A stretch of DNA of 64,000 bases, taken from Nicotiana tabacum. Taxonomy: Eukaryota; Streptophyta; Magnoliopsida; Solanales; Solanaceae. Every line of letters begins with the position of its first letter. Position 1 is the stretch's first letter. Shown here piece by piece: positions 33,171-44,458 of the stretch. The DNA lies in NCBI RefSeq assembly GCF_000715075.1, contig NC_134096.1, forward strand, positions 68,143,026-68,207,025, in the 5' to 3' direction. The notes under the pieces were generated by a model. The model was not told the origin of the DNA. It saw only the letters and a list, made by a program, of their open reading frames with translations, and searched no databases. A program made the translations under genes and the position numbers.

Positions 33171-33503
33171 TTTTCTGTTAAAAATTTCCCTTTACTTCTC
33201 GGTGCATTGTTCAACCCAAAAAGTCCGAGCCGCAGCCTTTTTACTAATTGATCTACCTCGATGCCACAAAAACTTAATTTCCTTAGGAAAACCTTCCGGG
33301 TCACTACACATACGTCAACATCTGGTCAACCTTTTCAACTGAATTTCGAAACCTTGGAACTAGGTGTTCCAAATCATTCAAAAACCTCACCGGACCCGAA
33401 TCAATTATCCTCGGCAAGTCACATAACAAATGTAAAGTATAAATTAAGTAGTAAATGGGGAAATGAGATTATAATACTCAAAACGACCGGCCGGGTCGTT
33501 ACA

Positions 33504-34420
33504 GTGGTATCGACTTCCACTTCCACCAATAACCTGGCAAAATTTAGACCAACCTTCTTCTCGGTGTTCTTATCCACCATTAGAGGTTTGCCTACCAGAT
33601 TACCAAGCTTTCTTAGATCCTTTGGACTCCAATACTTAAAATTAAGCCCGGGTAGCTTGATCCAAATTGGAACCATGAATAATTCTTCTCTAGTGAACTC
33701 CATGTCCGACGATCAAGCTTTAACAATAAGCGGCTTGTTATCAAAATGATATATCCCACCTTGAATTACCTCATTCTTCCCTTCAGCACTGTCGAATCGA
33801 ACTAAAATTATACCATTCTTAAGCATTACTATTTTGTTTATCCCATATTTTGCCCACAATCTCTGAATAAACCCATTTAAAACAACAAACGGTGTATGAG
33901 CTCCTAGAACATAATATACTACGACATTTTTTCAAAATTCTATCTCAGAGCTAATATCATCATAGTCGATTTCCCCAATGGGGTTCTTACCATGAGTATT
34001 AGGTTGACAATACTCCAATTAGAACCCAACATTTTCTATACTGCTTTCCCTTGATTGTTTTGCTCTGCTTCTCGGCTCGCTATCCCAATCGACTCCAATT
34101 GCTCAGTTTGTTCCACCTCATCTGCCCAGGACTGCTTGCGATTCTCCTTTGAATGTTGAATCACCTCCATCCATTCCTTTAGCTTTTCTGCATCCGACTG
34201 CTTCAGTGTAATTGCAGTCCGATTCACACTTTGAGTCAAATTAGGTCTTCTATCATCTCATACTTTCCATAACACTCTGTTGTTTTCCTATACGTCCTCG
34301 TTGAGTAGCTATAGACTCCTCTGCCATTTTTGCTTTCCAAGAGGGTACCCGAGCTCTCTTACCCATGGCAGGCGCAAGTTAGATAAACGTGTGCCGAGAG
34401 CGAAGCGAATACCTCATCTT
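33504..34420 (-). mobile_element. L1-type LINE, part 2 (5' end, ORF1 N-terminal part)
   Basis: On the minus strand it begins near 34420 with a short leader. The ORF1 start candidate is the ATG at 34366 (MGKRARVPSWK). Stops follow at about 34275. The DUF4283-like segment (33703-33504: MVPIWIKLPGLNFKYWSPKDLRKLGN, a Pro-Ile-Trp...Leu-Pro-Gly-Leu signature) is cut by chromovirus F and resumes in frame at 23526. The exact 5' end is not visible. Confidence 0.8.
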
Positions 34421-35416
34421 AGTATTATTTTCCAAATTATCCCTTACTGATTTAAGCATTTTCTTTTCTTTTTTGTTTCTTGCTTCTACCATTCTTTTAA
34501 AATCAGATGCATGAATCATATTGTAATTTTTCAAATTTTTTTTTTGACTTTTCTTGTTTTTGATTTTTTCTTTGTGTAATGTCTTGTGGCTTTCGAATTA
34601 TCTTTTTCTTTTTTTACACTAAAGCAAATTATCTACATCCTTCTTTTGATTATCAATTATCTTCCTACAAACAATCATTTTTAATTTCTTATGTTATTCC
34701 TTTAAAAATGCAAGGCAAGTCTTCTACTATTATGAAGGCGTTGTACGATAGAATTAGAGAAGAAATTGTTGAGAAATGTTATCATGTGTGAGTGATTTTG
34801 CTTATTATTTCATGGTGGATTATCAATACATAGTAACTTTTGAAATAGACTTCTAATTCATACTGAATGCTATATTTTGATTATTCAAATCATCATGTAA
34901 ACAATAAGTAATTATACTAGATAATATATTTTTTTTGTTATAACTATATATGTTATATTGATCTAAATCTTTAATATGTATGTTTACTTTCTGTTTTATA
35001 TTTTAATTATAAATAAAATAAAAAATAATAAAAGTCTCTTACAATAAATATTTGAATTTATTTTTCTCTTTAAAATAAATATAAGACTTTGGTACTATCT
35101 TTTTTGGTAATTTGACACTAAAAAATATTTTTTAGAAAGATTAACCAAACACAATTTGCTTACCAAATATTATAAAAAGTACTTCTTAAATGAATTAGCG
35201 AAATATAAATTATTATTTTTTCAGAAATACTTTTAAAAAAAAGCACTTGTAAAAAAAATAATTTTTAAAATAAATTGTTTTTTACAAACTCTTCAAACAT
35301 TATACTTGAGTACTTCAAATAATGGCTAAAATTTCGATTATATTTTAAATAGCGGCTATTTGAGCACTTCTCACTAGATTATATTTGGTTCCATAGCTCC
35401 AGAAATCAGAAGAAAG
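34421..35416. other. Upstream region of the ABCI11-like gene
   Basis: Very AT-rich DNA without supported genes. The small open frame at 34579-34791 has no recognisable domain. A stretch at about 35060-35330 with runs like AAGCACTTGTAAAAAA resembles degenerate Solanaceae MITE sequence, but no ends are visible. TATATTTTAAAT near 35339 could serve as a TATA element for the gene starting at 35417; this is inference. Confidence 0.4.
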
Positions 35417-38400
35417 ATGGGAAGCTTTCCACTTCCCTCGCCGTCGTCGTCTCTACTGATTTCCAGCTCCTCTTCCATTTCGGGAAGACCATCATCCACA
35501 ATTTTTTATCCTCGCAGGCGCTTTAGGCAAGTCTTGTTCCTTCTTTTTTCGTTTTTCTCCGATTCTTGCCATATAATTTTACATTTGGGAAGTTTAACTT
35601 TCTCATTTCTATTTCAGAAAGGCGCAAGCACTCTCCGTTTCCTGCGATTACTCTTGTTTCGAAGTAAAGCTCTCTTCTTTTATTTCTTTTCCTGAATGAT
35701 AAATTTTGTATTATTTGCTCCTATATCTTTTCATAATCTTAGGATAATTAATTCCTGCAGAGTTCTTTAACATTGTTTTGCTTCCCCATATTTGGGATTT
35801 AGATGTATAGCAGGCTTCCTTTTCTTTGTTGTGGTGGCGGCAAAAAATGTTATGTTACTTAGGTGGGTGGACCTTATTCTGTAGCATATACACGATTTAA
35901 ACCAACAAGTCATTCAGCAACTTTTTATTGAATTCCCAATGATATTTCTTTTTTCTTTTAATGATATATCTTTTTAAGTATCCTATAATCCTAGTGGTGT
36001 ACTTTTCACTTTTATTTTAATTTTGTATAATGTCAGCCTGAGATGATTTTAAACGGAGAAATATGGTTAGTGAGGATTGATATAACCAATCCGAACTTGT
36101 TTTGGATTGAGACGTAGTAGTAATTGTTGTTTGTAGACTCCTAGAGGTTTATAAGTATTAGAAACACGGTATTCCAAATAACTCTCCTGCCATCTTAATT
36201 AACAAGGGATGAAGCCTGCTGAACTTGAATTCATTTTTCTCTTTTTTATTGATCTTTTTTGGTTGTCCAGATATTAGTTAACATATTGCGGTTGTATTGT
36301 GGAGGTGCTAATAATAGATGTTCGACCCTTTTCCTTTTTATGGATTTTTGGAGATAAAGGACGTGTCTTATCGACCTCCAGGGACCAAGATCAACCTATT
36401 GAGTCAAGTCAATCTTTCAATTCCTGAGAAAAGGTACAGTCTGTGTTGCTATAATTCAAATGCAATACCTTCATTACTGTCATAAATTTCCTTTGTCATC
36501 TTGTCAGATCCTGGTTTAGAGCTAATGAGGGATTATTTCGTCTATTTCTTGATTGGATGGAAGCACGCATGAGATCCGAAATCCAGCATCTCATAAAATT
36601 TTCAAATGTTTTAGCTGTTCAATAAGATTTGTAAAAACATATGAAGCTGTCTATGGAACAATGTCGCTGCTAATCAACTAGGATCTCAAATACTGATATG
36701 CATTTTAAAGAGGCTCTGTGTGGAAGAGAGGATCTGACATGGGTTTTTTGTAGTTTTGGCTTGATATTTGGACGAAGTGGCAGTGGAAAAACTACTTTAT
36801 TGCAGGTCTTCCTTTTGATTTTGTCTTTTCTATTCAAATTCATTTTAGCCTTTCTCTTGTCCAACCAATGAAAGGTACTTTGTTCAGGCTGCTTTTTATC
36901 TTTGACCTTCTCCATGCAGCTGCTTGCAGGGTTAAGCAAACCAACGTCAGGTTCCATATATGTGCAGCGATATAGTGATGATGGTGAAAAGATGAAGTCT
37001 CCTGAACCTTTACAACCCGAAAGAGTTGGCATTGTTTTCCAGTTTCCTGAGAGGTACTCATTTTTTGGTTGGTGGTGTTTCATGCTCTGTCAGGATGTTC
37101 TTTGTGATACAATGCGATTTTCATGAATAGGTTCATATTGAACATAATGCATTTTCATTTGCTGTTTTTTATTGAGAAAACAACAAAACCGCTCCAGGTA
37201 GCAATGCAATTATTTAAACTCTATTTTGTTACTCTTCAATTCTGGTATTATGTACATAAGTATATAGATTTATCTATTTACATGCATATTAGTAAAGTGA
37301 GTATTGCATGGTTAGGTAGGTACATAAAGTTTAAGCAGTTCTTTTTGTTTCCAATAGCAGTTTATTCAACTTGATTTTGTTTGTTTCACTGCCTTACAAA
37401 TACTTTGTTGCTGACACAGTTCTTGATGAAGTTACATTTGGATGGCCAAGACAAAAGGGTGGCCTCCAATTAAGAGAGCTTCTTGCATCGAGACTTCAAA
37501 AGGCCATTACCTCGGTACATATTCCTTTAGTGCGATTTAAACTGTCTTTTAAATTTGTCTTCCAAAGGAGAAAAGCTCGTCCGCGTTTCAGCAAATTATG
37601 ACAGGCTTTTTTGTGGTTGACAACTCCTAGGTTGGTCTAACAGGAATGTCTTTGGACAAGGATCCCCACTCATTAAGCGGTGGCTACAAACGTCGGCTTG
37701 CCCTTGCTATTCAGTTAGTAAGGATTTCTCATTATGAAAAACTGGAAGTACTTGTATTCCGTTTATGTGCATTTATGTGAACATGCATATGCCCATTTGT
37801 GTGACAAAATATTGTTGATATCTTGGGTGATCATCTGTCTATTAATATAATATTTCTCTTTACACAGGTTCAAACACCAAATTTATTAATATTGGATGAG
37901 CCTCTTGCTGGTCTCGGTATGAAGAAGCTCACCGCTGTGATCTATTTCATTTTGTTCTTTGGACTAGTATTTTTCTTCCCATTTGTATGTTTTTCCCTGA
38001 TCGGGTATTATCCATTAGTTGGTGATTCTCCTACGTATGTATGCTTGGGTAACGAAAGTGCTGGTTTAACGGAACATGAATAGTTGAGATTTCTAGGTTA
38101 AATTTGAAAGGAAATAGTAGGAATTGAGATGCCTGCACAAGGATTTTACATTTGATATTTTCGAAGAACAGTCTTTCGTCCCACCATGGTTGTTAAAGTC
38201 TGGATCTTCGTATTCTGTAATCTCAGTAATCCGAACTCACAAAAGTTCTAACTTTTTATAAATTGTCTAAAGCACCAAGATTTTAAATTCTTACTAGTAA
38301 ATAGTAATTAGCTTTAGTAATCTAAAGAAAAGAATCATGTATATGTTACTTACTTTTACTTTATGAAGAACGTAGAAATTATGTTAAATCTTTCTGTCAT

Positions 38401-40511
38401 AGAACATTAAGGTTCTATTTTCATTTGCATTCTCTAATTCTCCAAAAACTAATGGCAACCAGGTGGTATCTCTACATCTGTTTTAGAGGAGCTCTTCTTT
38501 GGCTTCACTGAAAAGCATTTTTTTCTCTTAAGTAGAAGCTTAGAATTCCTTGTTGGGTTATGTGTTCTTATTCTCCAAATGGTAACATCGATGTAAAGAA
38601 AGATTGTTGTTTTAAAACACTCTTGCCACTATCTGCATACCAGCTCTCATATTTGCTTTTGCTAATATGATTGCCAGAGGTAATCTGGAAATTTATTGTA
38701 TTAATTATTTGGTATGGGTGGTGCAAGTGGAGTTCAAGAGCTTGCCAGATTGGATCATACCTCAGTTCGGGTTGCATGTTGGATAAAATGGTATGAAGCT
38801 TGCTTGTGGTGCAGAGCAGGAGGATTGTTTTATGGAGTGATGCTATTTCCATAGAGATCGGAAAACTTAATTGTACTGGTCTCTTTTGTTTGATGTGATT
38901 TGCTAGCATCGTCATGTTCTTGCTTAATGAATTACTTGCTTTTAACTATAAATAACTTCTGTTTGGATTGCTGTAGACCTTGGAAGTTATTAAACGGATA
39001 CCTTATTTTCGTATTTTGGACCCAACTTTAAATTATATTCCTATTTGAGTAGCTAACCCCAGTGTCTGAAAAAGTGTATATTTTATGAGGGATATCAGAT
39101 TGGAAGGCTCGTGCAGATGTGGCGAAATTGTTAAAGAATCTAAAGAAGGAGCTAACTTTACTTGTTGTCAGCCATGACCTCAAGTAAGTTCTTGATTTGG
39201 TCCATTTGATGTTTTTGTTTACATACGTTATTTTATTGGAAATGTATCACCATGCTGGATGTCTAACATTGTTCACTCGAGGTTGGCATTGATATCAAGA
39301 AAATTAGTTGACATTTTCTGGTGAAGCCGTGGATGAAGTCATTTATCCATACATATTAACTCTGGAACTCCCTGTCCCTTTTTGCTCCTTGATAACCGAG
39401 AAATCCATTGTTTCGCTTCGAAATCTTTCTTCTACTCCTAATGATTGTCATATGAATTTTTTTTTTTTGTCAGCTCTTTAGCTCTTGCTTAGCTCTTTTT
39501 TGTTCATAGCTGACTGTCTTTTATGTACTCTCTTTTATATTTCTTGCATCTTCTGGATGCCATATATAAAATTCCACTCACTTCATCAAAAATCTTTCTT
39601 CTACACTTCTCCACTTAAAATATCAGACTTGTTTGCCAATCAACATTCGAACTCGTGATTTGCACCTACCACACATCCTGCATCTACTACCTTTGCCACT
39701 CTGTGTGCCACTTTTGGTTGTGCTATAATGATTATATCAAGTGTCATGATAAAGAAATTTTCACTTAACTTTTAGTCTCTTCATTTCAAATTGCGTATCT
39801 TGTTTCCTTGTAGCATTTTTATATATGAGCGATGACTTCATATTTTATTGATAATATATTTTAGAGTTCATATAAGAATTTGTTTGTATGACAAGCAGCC
39901 AAACAACAGATTAATTCGTCAGATGTTGAAAGCGGAAGAGTAGAGTATCAAATTTTTAAGTGTTTGCAATAAGAGGTGAAATCTTATCAAAGATAAAAAG
40001 GAAAACCGATACAATCAATTTGAAATAGAAGGGAAAGACAATATAAGGACACACTTTTACACTTAGCACAATCACCTATTTCCGAGTTAAAGATCAATCA
40101 ATCTATTGTGCCTCAATCCGTAACTAGTTGGCCTGCTATAGTTTTCACTACTCTCCTTGAAGGATACCAAAAACTAGGGGTGGCCACTATTTTTCATAGG
40201 TGAGGTAGAATTGCATTCAACTCTCAACTCGAGCATATTCACACAAGGGTATTTAATTGGAAGACGATAAATCATCATTTTGTTTCTGGTACTCCTTTTC
40301 CCCCCCTAGCAATCCATCGTGGTTCTTGATTAATTGTTAACTACACATAGCTGGCGGTGAAATTCTGTATGTTCCTATTTTATTTGAAAATTTAGTTCCT
40401 TCTCTAATAGCTGCATTGATGGTGATCTACAGGGAGTTGGCATCTTTGGTCGATCAATCTTGGAGGATGGAAATGGGAGGAGTACTTAAAAGAGAGCCAC
40501 TACCCATTTAA
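35417..40511 (+). CDS. ABCI11: ABC transporter I family member 11-like, chloroplastic (ten exons)
   Basis: Exons: 35417-35526, 35618-35663, 36354-36433, 36754-36805, 36920-37053, about 37400-37514, 37631-37717, 37868-37916, 39099-39183, 40433-40511 (TAA). Summed with that exon 6, they give about 278 residues, the length of Arabidopsis ABCI11/NAP14. The Ser/Pro/Arg-rich N-terminus looks like a chloroplast transit peptide. Walker A is GRSGSGKTT in exon 4, the Q-loop region VFQFPER ends exon 5, the signature LSGGY is in exon 7, Walker B LLILDEPLAGL in exon 8 and the switch His in VVSHDL in exon 9. Family knowledge: it supplies ATP hydrolysis to an ECF-like ABCI10/11/12 module for chloroplast metal homeostasis. 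Intron 1 has a GC donor (AG|GCAAGT). The expected exon 6 acceptor reads ACAA, not ACAG; an AG at 37359-37360 would add 13 residues in frame. The copy may therefore be altered or inactive. Confidence 0.85.
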
Positions 40512-41066
40512 TACTCGGGGATTTATTATGTTCCCAGCCATTAGTTTCTGATGCAATGGATTAGGTATTAGCACAGCTATTAGGCCTCTTTATTGTCGCG
40601 CTCTTTCAGTCAAGGCTGATCCTAGTTAGACTGGGAAAACAATAAGAATTGAGTAGTAGTAAATGAAGCTCAAAAGATAAAAACGGCATGGTGAGTTACC
40701 ATTGAAACAAGAGTGAAACTTTGATCTTTCACTTTAATTAGAGGTGTCAAAGCAGGTTGGGTTAAAGTCCCAAGCCGCCCAAAGTTTGCTTGGGTCAAGA
40801 TGGGTTGGTTTAGAAAGGGCTGAGAAGCGTGTCATAACCCAATCTGCCCAAGTAGACCAAATATATTTGTCATAGCTCACTATGCAACCAAAGTCCTGTT
40901 TTTAATTCAAACCATGCAGATCTTAAATATAATGTATGTGTATTTTAGATGAACAGAAGAAGACTTCGGATTATTCAAATCATATGCTCATATGCAACTT
41001 TCTGTGTTTCTATGTTATTAAGTGAGGTTGCTCTATTGGCAACAACTCTTAGTTTCAACGAAAGAG
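40512..41066. other. Gene downstream region
   Basis: Contains the 3' untranslated region and flank of the ABCI11-like gene. No clear poly-A signal can be fixed; AATAAG near 40643 is a weak candidate. The stretch 40738-40865 (GAGGTGTCAAAGCAGG and GGGTTGGTTT words) resembles the end of a hAT-type MITE common in Solanaceae, but no partner end or target duplication was found. Confidence 0.4.
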
Positions 41067-41074
41067 GTTGGGAG

Positions 41075-42979
41075 TAGGGGTGTCAATGGTTCGGTTCGGC
41101 CGGTTATTTTATAAAATTTATGTCATACTAATTTTTCGGTTATTCTATTATATATAACCAAAATTAGACCTTTTGAAACTGTCCCAATCATGTCGGTTTC
41201 TCTTCGGTATCAGTACGGTTTGGTTAATTTTTTGTATTTTTTTTAAATGTCATGTAAAAGTCATTAGTAGAAGTAGAATGCAATAACATACGTACTTTTA
41301 TAAGACTTGGCAAAATTTTCTAGACATTTTTACAATTTAAAAGGTGATGAATTAAGAAAACATGAAAGATAGCTACAATATAGATTCATCAGCTATTCTA
41401 CTACAACATAAAAGAAACTAAGTAAATACGAAAGATATTAACTAAGTTGAGACTCAAGAATAAAGTCTATAGAAGATTAAATATTCAAAAAGAAAATTTG
41501 AATCATACGAAACGAAACATATTCAATACATTATAATTTGCTATTCATAATTGCTATAATACCTTGTGTCTTGCTAGTGAATATGCTGGAAATAATTTAG
41601 TTTCAATAGAAGTAGCATAATTTGGGAATTATGATTTTGAGTTTAATTACTTGTTGGCTCGTAATTGTTTCATAATTCCAAGGCCCAAGAAAAAATTTAA
41701 TGCTTTTTTATTTTTAAACGTAATATATAAATATATTTTTCATATTATAAATTTATTCGATATGGTTCGGTATTTTTTCGGTTTATTTTCATAAAATAAA
41801 AAACCTACCCTAATTATCGGTACGGTTATAGATTTATATAAAAACTTACGGTTTTATTTAAAAACAAAACAAAAAAACCGGTTCGGTACGGTTTAGTCAG
41901 TTTTTATATACGACAAAGGGCCAAATATACCCCTATACTTTCGAAAATGATCTAAGAATACCCCTCGTTATACTATTGGGTTATCTATACCCCTGCAGTC
42001 ATACTTTGGGTATAAATATACCCTTCATTTAAACTGAGGGCCACGTGTCATCGTCATGTTGGCCAATTCAAAATACCTCCTAATTAATTAAAAAGACTCA
42101 TTACCCATACCCGAAAAATAATTTTTTAAAGCAATTTTTTTTTTTGTAAAAACTGGAAAAATACTGAATTTTTTTAACTAAAAACTGAAAAAACGAAAAT
42201 ATTATTTTTTTTAGTTTTTACAAAAAAACTGCTTTAATAGAAACTGAAAAATATTTTCTAAAACAATGTTTTTGTAAAAACTGAAAAGCAATTTTCTAAA
42301 GCAATATTTTTATAAAACCCGGAAAAAACTGAATGTTTATTTACTAAAAACTGAAAAAATCGAAAATATTTTTTTCCAGTTTTTAGAAAAATATTGCTTT
42401 AAAAAATAAACTGAAAAATAGTTTCTAAAGCAATTTTTTTTGTAAAAACTAAAAAACAAAAACTGAAAAGCAATTTTCTAAAGCAATATTTTTGTAAAAA
42501 CTTAAAAAATAAATATTTTCTTTTTTTCAGTTTTTAGTTAAAAAAAATTCAGTCTTTTCCAGTTTTTAATTGCTTTAGAAAATTATTTTTCAGTTTTTTT
42601 TTCCAGTTTTTACAAAACCATTATTTTAGAAAATATTTTTCAGTTTTTTTTAAAGCAGTGTTTTTTGTAAAAACTAGAATTTATTTTTTGTTTTTTTTCA
42701 GTTTTTAGTAAAAAAAAAAATATATACAGTTTTTACAAAAAAAATTGCTTTAAAAATTATTTTTCGGGTATGGGTAATGTATTTTTTAAATTAATTAGGA
42801 GATATTTAGAATTGACCAACAGGACGATGACATGTGTCCCTCCGTTTAAATGAGGGGTATATTTGAACCCAAAGTATGACTGGAGGGGTATAGATAACCT
42901 AATAGTATAACGAGGGGTATTCTTAGACTATTTTCGAAAGTATAGGGGTATATTTGGACCTTATCCATTGACAGCCCTA
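41075..42979. mobile_element. Non-autonomous hAT-like element with 8-bp target duplication
   Basis: The ends TAGGGGTGTCAATGG and CCATTGACAGCCCTA are inverted repeats with one mismatch, flanked by the perfect 8-bp direct repeat GTTGGGAG (41067-41074 and 42980-42987). An 8-bp duplication and short inverted ends fit the hAT superfamily. The left part is rich in GGTTCGGTT words. No transposase is encoded. A second element (41916-42962) is nested inside. Confidence 0.85.
41916..42962. mobile_element. Foldback/MITE with about 200-base terminal inverted repeats
   Basis: The left arm begins AAGGGCCAAATATACCCC and the right arm, reverse-complemented, begins AAGGTCCAAATATACCCC. The two arms run in parallel for about 200 bases to ATACCCGAAAAATAA. 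The core (about 42120-42765) is made of repeats of CTGAAAAAT and TCTAAAGCAAT type in both orientations. No coding potential. No convincing target duplication could be assigned, so the superfamily is open. Confidence 0.8.
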
Positions 42980-42987
42980 GTTGGGAG

Positions 42988-43080
42988 TTCGAGTCACTCA
43001 TGGGGTAAAGTGGAAAAGGACCATCGGTCGGTTCGGTTCGATTTTGTAGAAGTTCGGTTCGGTTTATTCGGTTTTCGGTT
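42988..43080. repeat. GGTTCGGTT-rich fragment
   Basis: After the hAT target duplication the host sequence continues, then TCGGTCGGTTCGGTTCG words resembling the interior of the hAT element at 41075 appear and are cut at 43081 by the LTR of element E. It is probably a fragment of a second hAT-like element. Confidence 0.45.
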
Positions 43081-44458
43081 TGTAACGAGCGCAAAACACA
43101 CACTTAAATTGTGCTCGCTAGTCAAAGATAGTATATTATAATTATCGTGTCCACAAGTATATGATTTAAACAGCATTATCGTAGTTTGTAGTTAGATTGC
43201 TATCCAGGAGGATCAACAGTTGAGATTTATATAATTAATAATCTAAAATCTACAACTATTGACTAATGACAATCGCAACAAAAGTAAACAAGGGAGTTAT
43301 CAATAGAAGAAAATAGGGTTTTTGACGGAATAAGTGCAAGATAATTGTCTAGGATTTAACTCTAGATAATTCACTTCTAATGTTCAAGTGAGTCTCTCGA
43401 ATTCACTTAATTATCAGTACAAATGTTTAGTAAAAACTCCTCTCTCGATTAAGTTTCAACCTCACAATATGAACCAATTTAAGCTTTGTGAAGATATGCA
43501 AGAATGAGTAGTGGATCGGTCTTTAGGAAAATCTCTTTCGATTATTTTCCTAACTAGATTTAATCAATGATTTAACTAGTCTCTTTCGATTACTTAGAAG
43601 AATCTATGACTCAACCAACAATATAGTGCAAAGATATCACAAGTTATGCCTCTTTCGATTACAAGAACAAGTGAATATAGATGTAACAATTAAATCTTTC
43701 AAAAACGATTCAAATACATAAAATTAGAGTTATAATCCATAAACAATCATCAATACACCAAATCCATTAAATCCCAAAAGGATCTACTCCATAGACATGG
43801 AGAAGTTCTTCACAAATGAAACTAAAGTATAAGAAAACATAAATTCAATCCAAACCCGAATCTTGAGTGAGGAAGGAATGATGAAATCCTTGTGCTTGTG
43901 TTATTTCAACTCCTCCTTAGCCTCTTTAGGTCAAAAATCTGTCAAAAGTCCCGAAAATGATGTTTTCCCGTGTATTTAAGTCATCCCCTAATAAACCCCG
44001 GACGAAAATACTCTTTTTAGCGGAAATGGGACGATACTCTAATATTTTTGCACTACCGCGCCGCATGTCGCGCCTCATTATGCGACGCGCTTGTGATAAT
44101 TTCCAGAACACTTCGCAAAATGGATTATGGGCACAATTTGCATTACCGTGCCGCCCTATGCGGTGCGGCAGTGAAGTTTTCGTAGAGTAATTATTTTTTT
44201 TCCAGTTTTTTGACATCCGGACTTGATACTCGACCCCCGAACGCGATCCCGATTTAATCCCTTGGGCTTCTACTCAGATTTCAAAGCTCCAAATAGCTCG
44301 AATTTGCTCCGTAAAATCTAAATAACTCGAAATTACTCCTACACGGCATAAAATACATAATTAGTGCAAAACACTACTAATTAAAGCTCAACATAAGTAA
44401 AGTGCAGTGAATTAGAGTGCAATAAGCGACTAAAATACGGGATTATAGCCAACCATCA
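43081..44458 (-). repeat. 3' LTR of element E
   Basis: About 1.38 kb. Its beginning parallels the LTRs of A and B (TGAT...CCGTATTTTAG). Contains a GC-rich array at 44050-44175 and repeated CTCTTTCGATTA words at 43530-43670. Confidence 0.75.
44050..44175 (-). repeat. CCGCGCCGCA-type GC-rich array in element E LTR
   Basis: CTACCGCGCCGCATGTCGCG, TGCGACGCGC, ACCGTGCCGCCC and TATGCGGTGCGGCA lie about 280-410 bases from the LTR start in AT-rich surroundings. Confidence 0.65.

Larger units (their letters stand above)
23532..33503 (-). mobile_element. Complete Del/Tekay chromovirus F with target duplication
   Basis: Two LTRs in the same orientation (5' LTR 33503-30960, 3' LTR 26154-23532) flank gag and pol. 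The element is bordered by the perfect 5-bp repeat GTGGT (23527-23531 and 33504-33508). The tRNA-Met PBS lies at 30956-30941 and the polypurine tract at 26155-26172. The C-terminal chromodomain and the protease MDWLSPH string place it in the Del/Tekay clade. Stops, frameshifts, an RT active-site change and an integrase deletion make it non-autonomous. It interrupts LINE ORF1. Confidence 0.93.
30960..33503 (-). repeat. 5' LTR of chromovirus F
   Basis: About 2.54 kb, starting TGTAACGACC (33503) and ending GTGACA (30960). It carries seven hairpin repeat units (31530-31860) and a palindrome array (32925-33170). Its overall colinearity with 23532-26154 is obvious by eye, with scattered substitutions. 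Confidence 0.92.

Noticed and set aside
34579..34791. 70-residue frame upstream of the ABCI11-like gene
   Set aside because: AT-rich Phe/Tyr/Ser-rich translation without domain, splice support or similarity that I recognise.
36670..37083. 137-residue minus-strand frame inside the ABCI11-like gene
   Set aside because: It is a shadow of exons 4-5 and their intron on the opposite strand. The plus-strand exons carry the conserved motifs.
41075..42979. Autonomous hAT transposon
   Set aside because: No transposase coding sequence is present between the ends, so it is non-autonomous.
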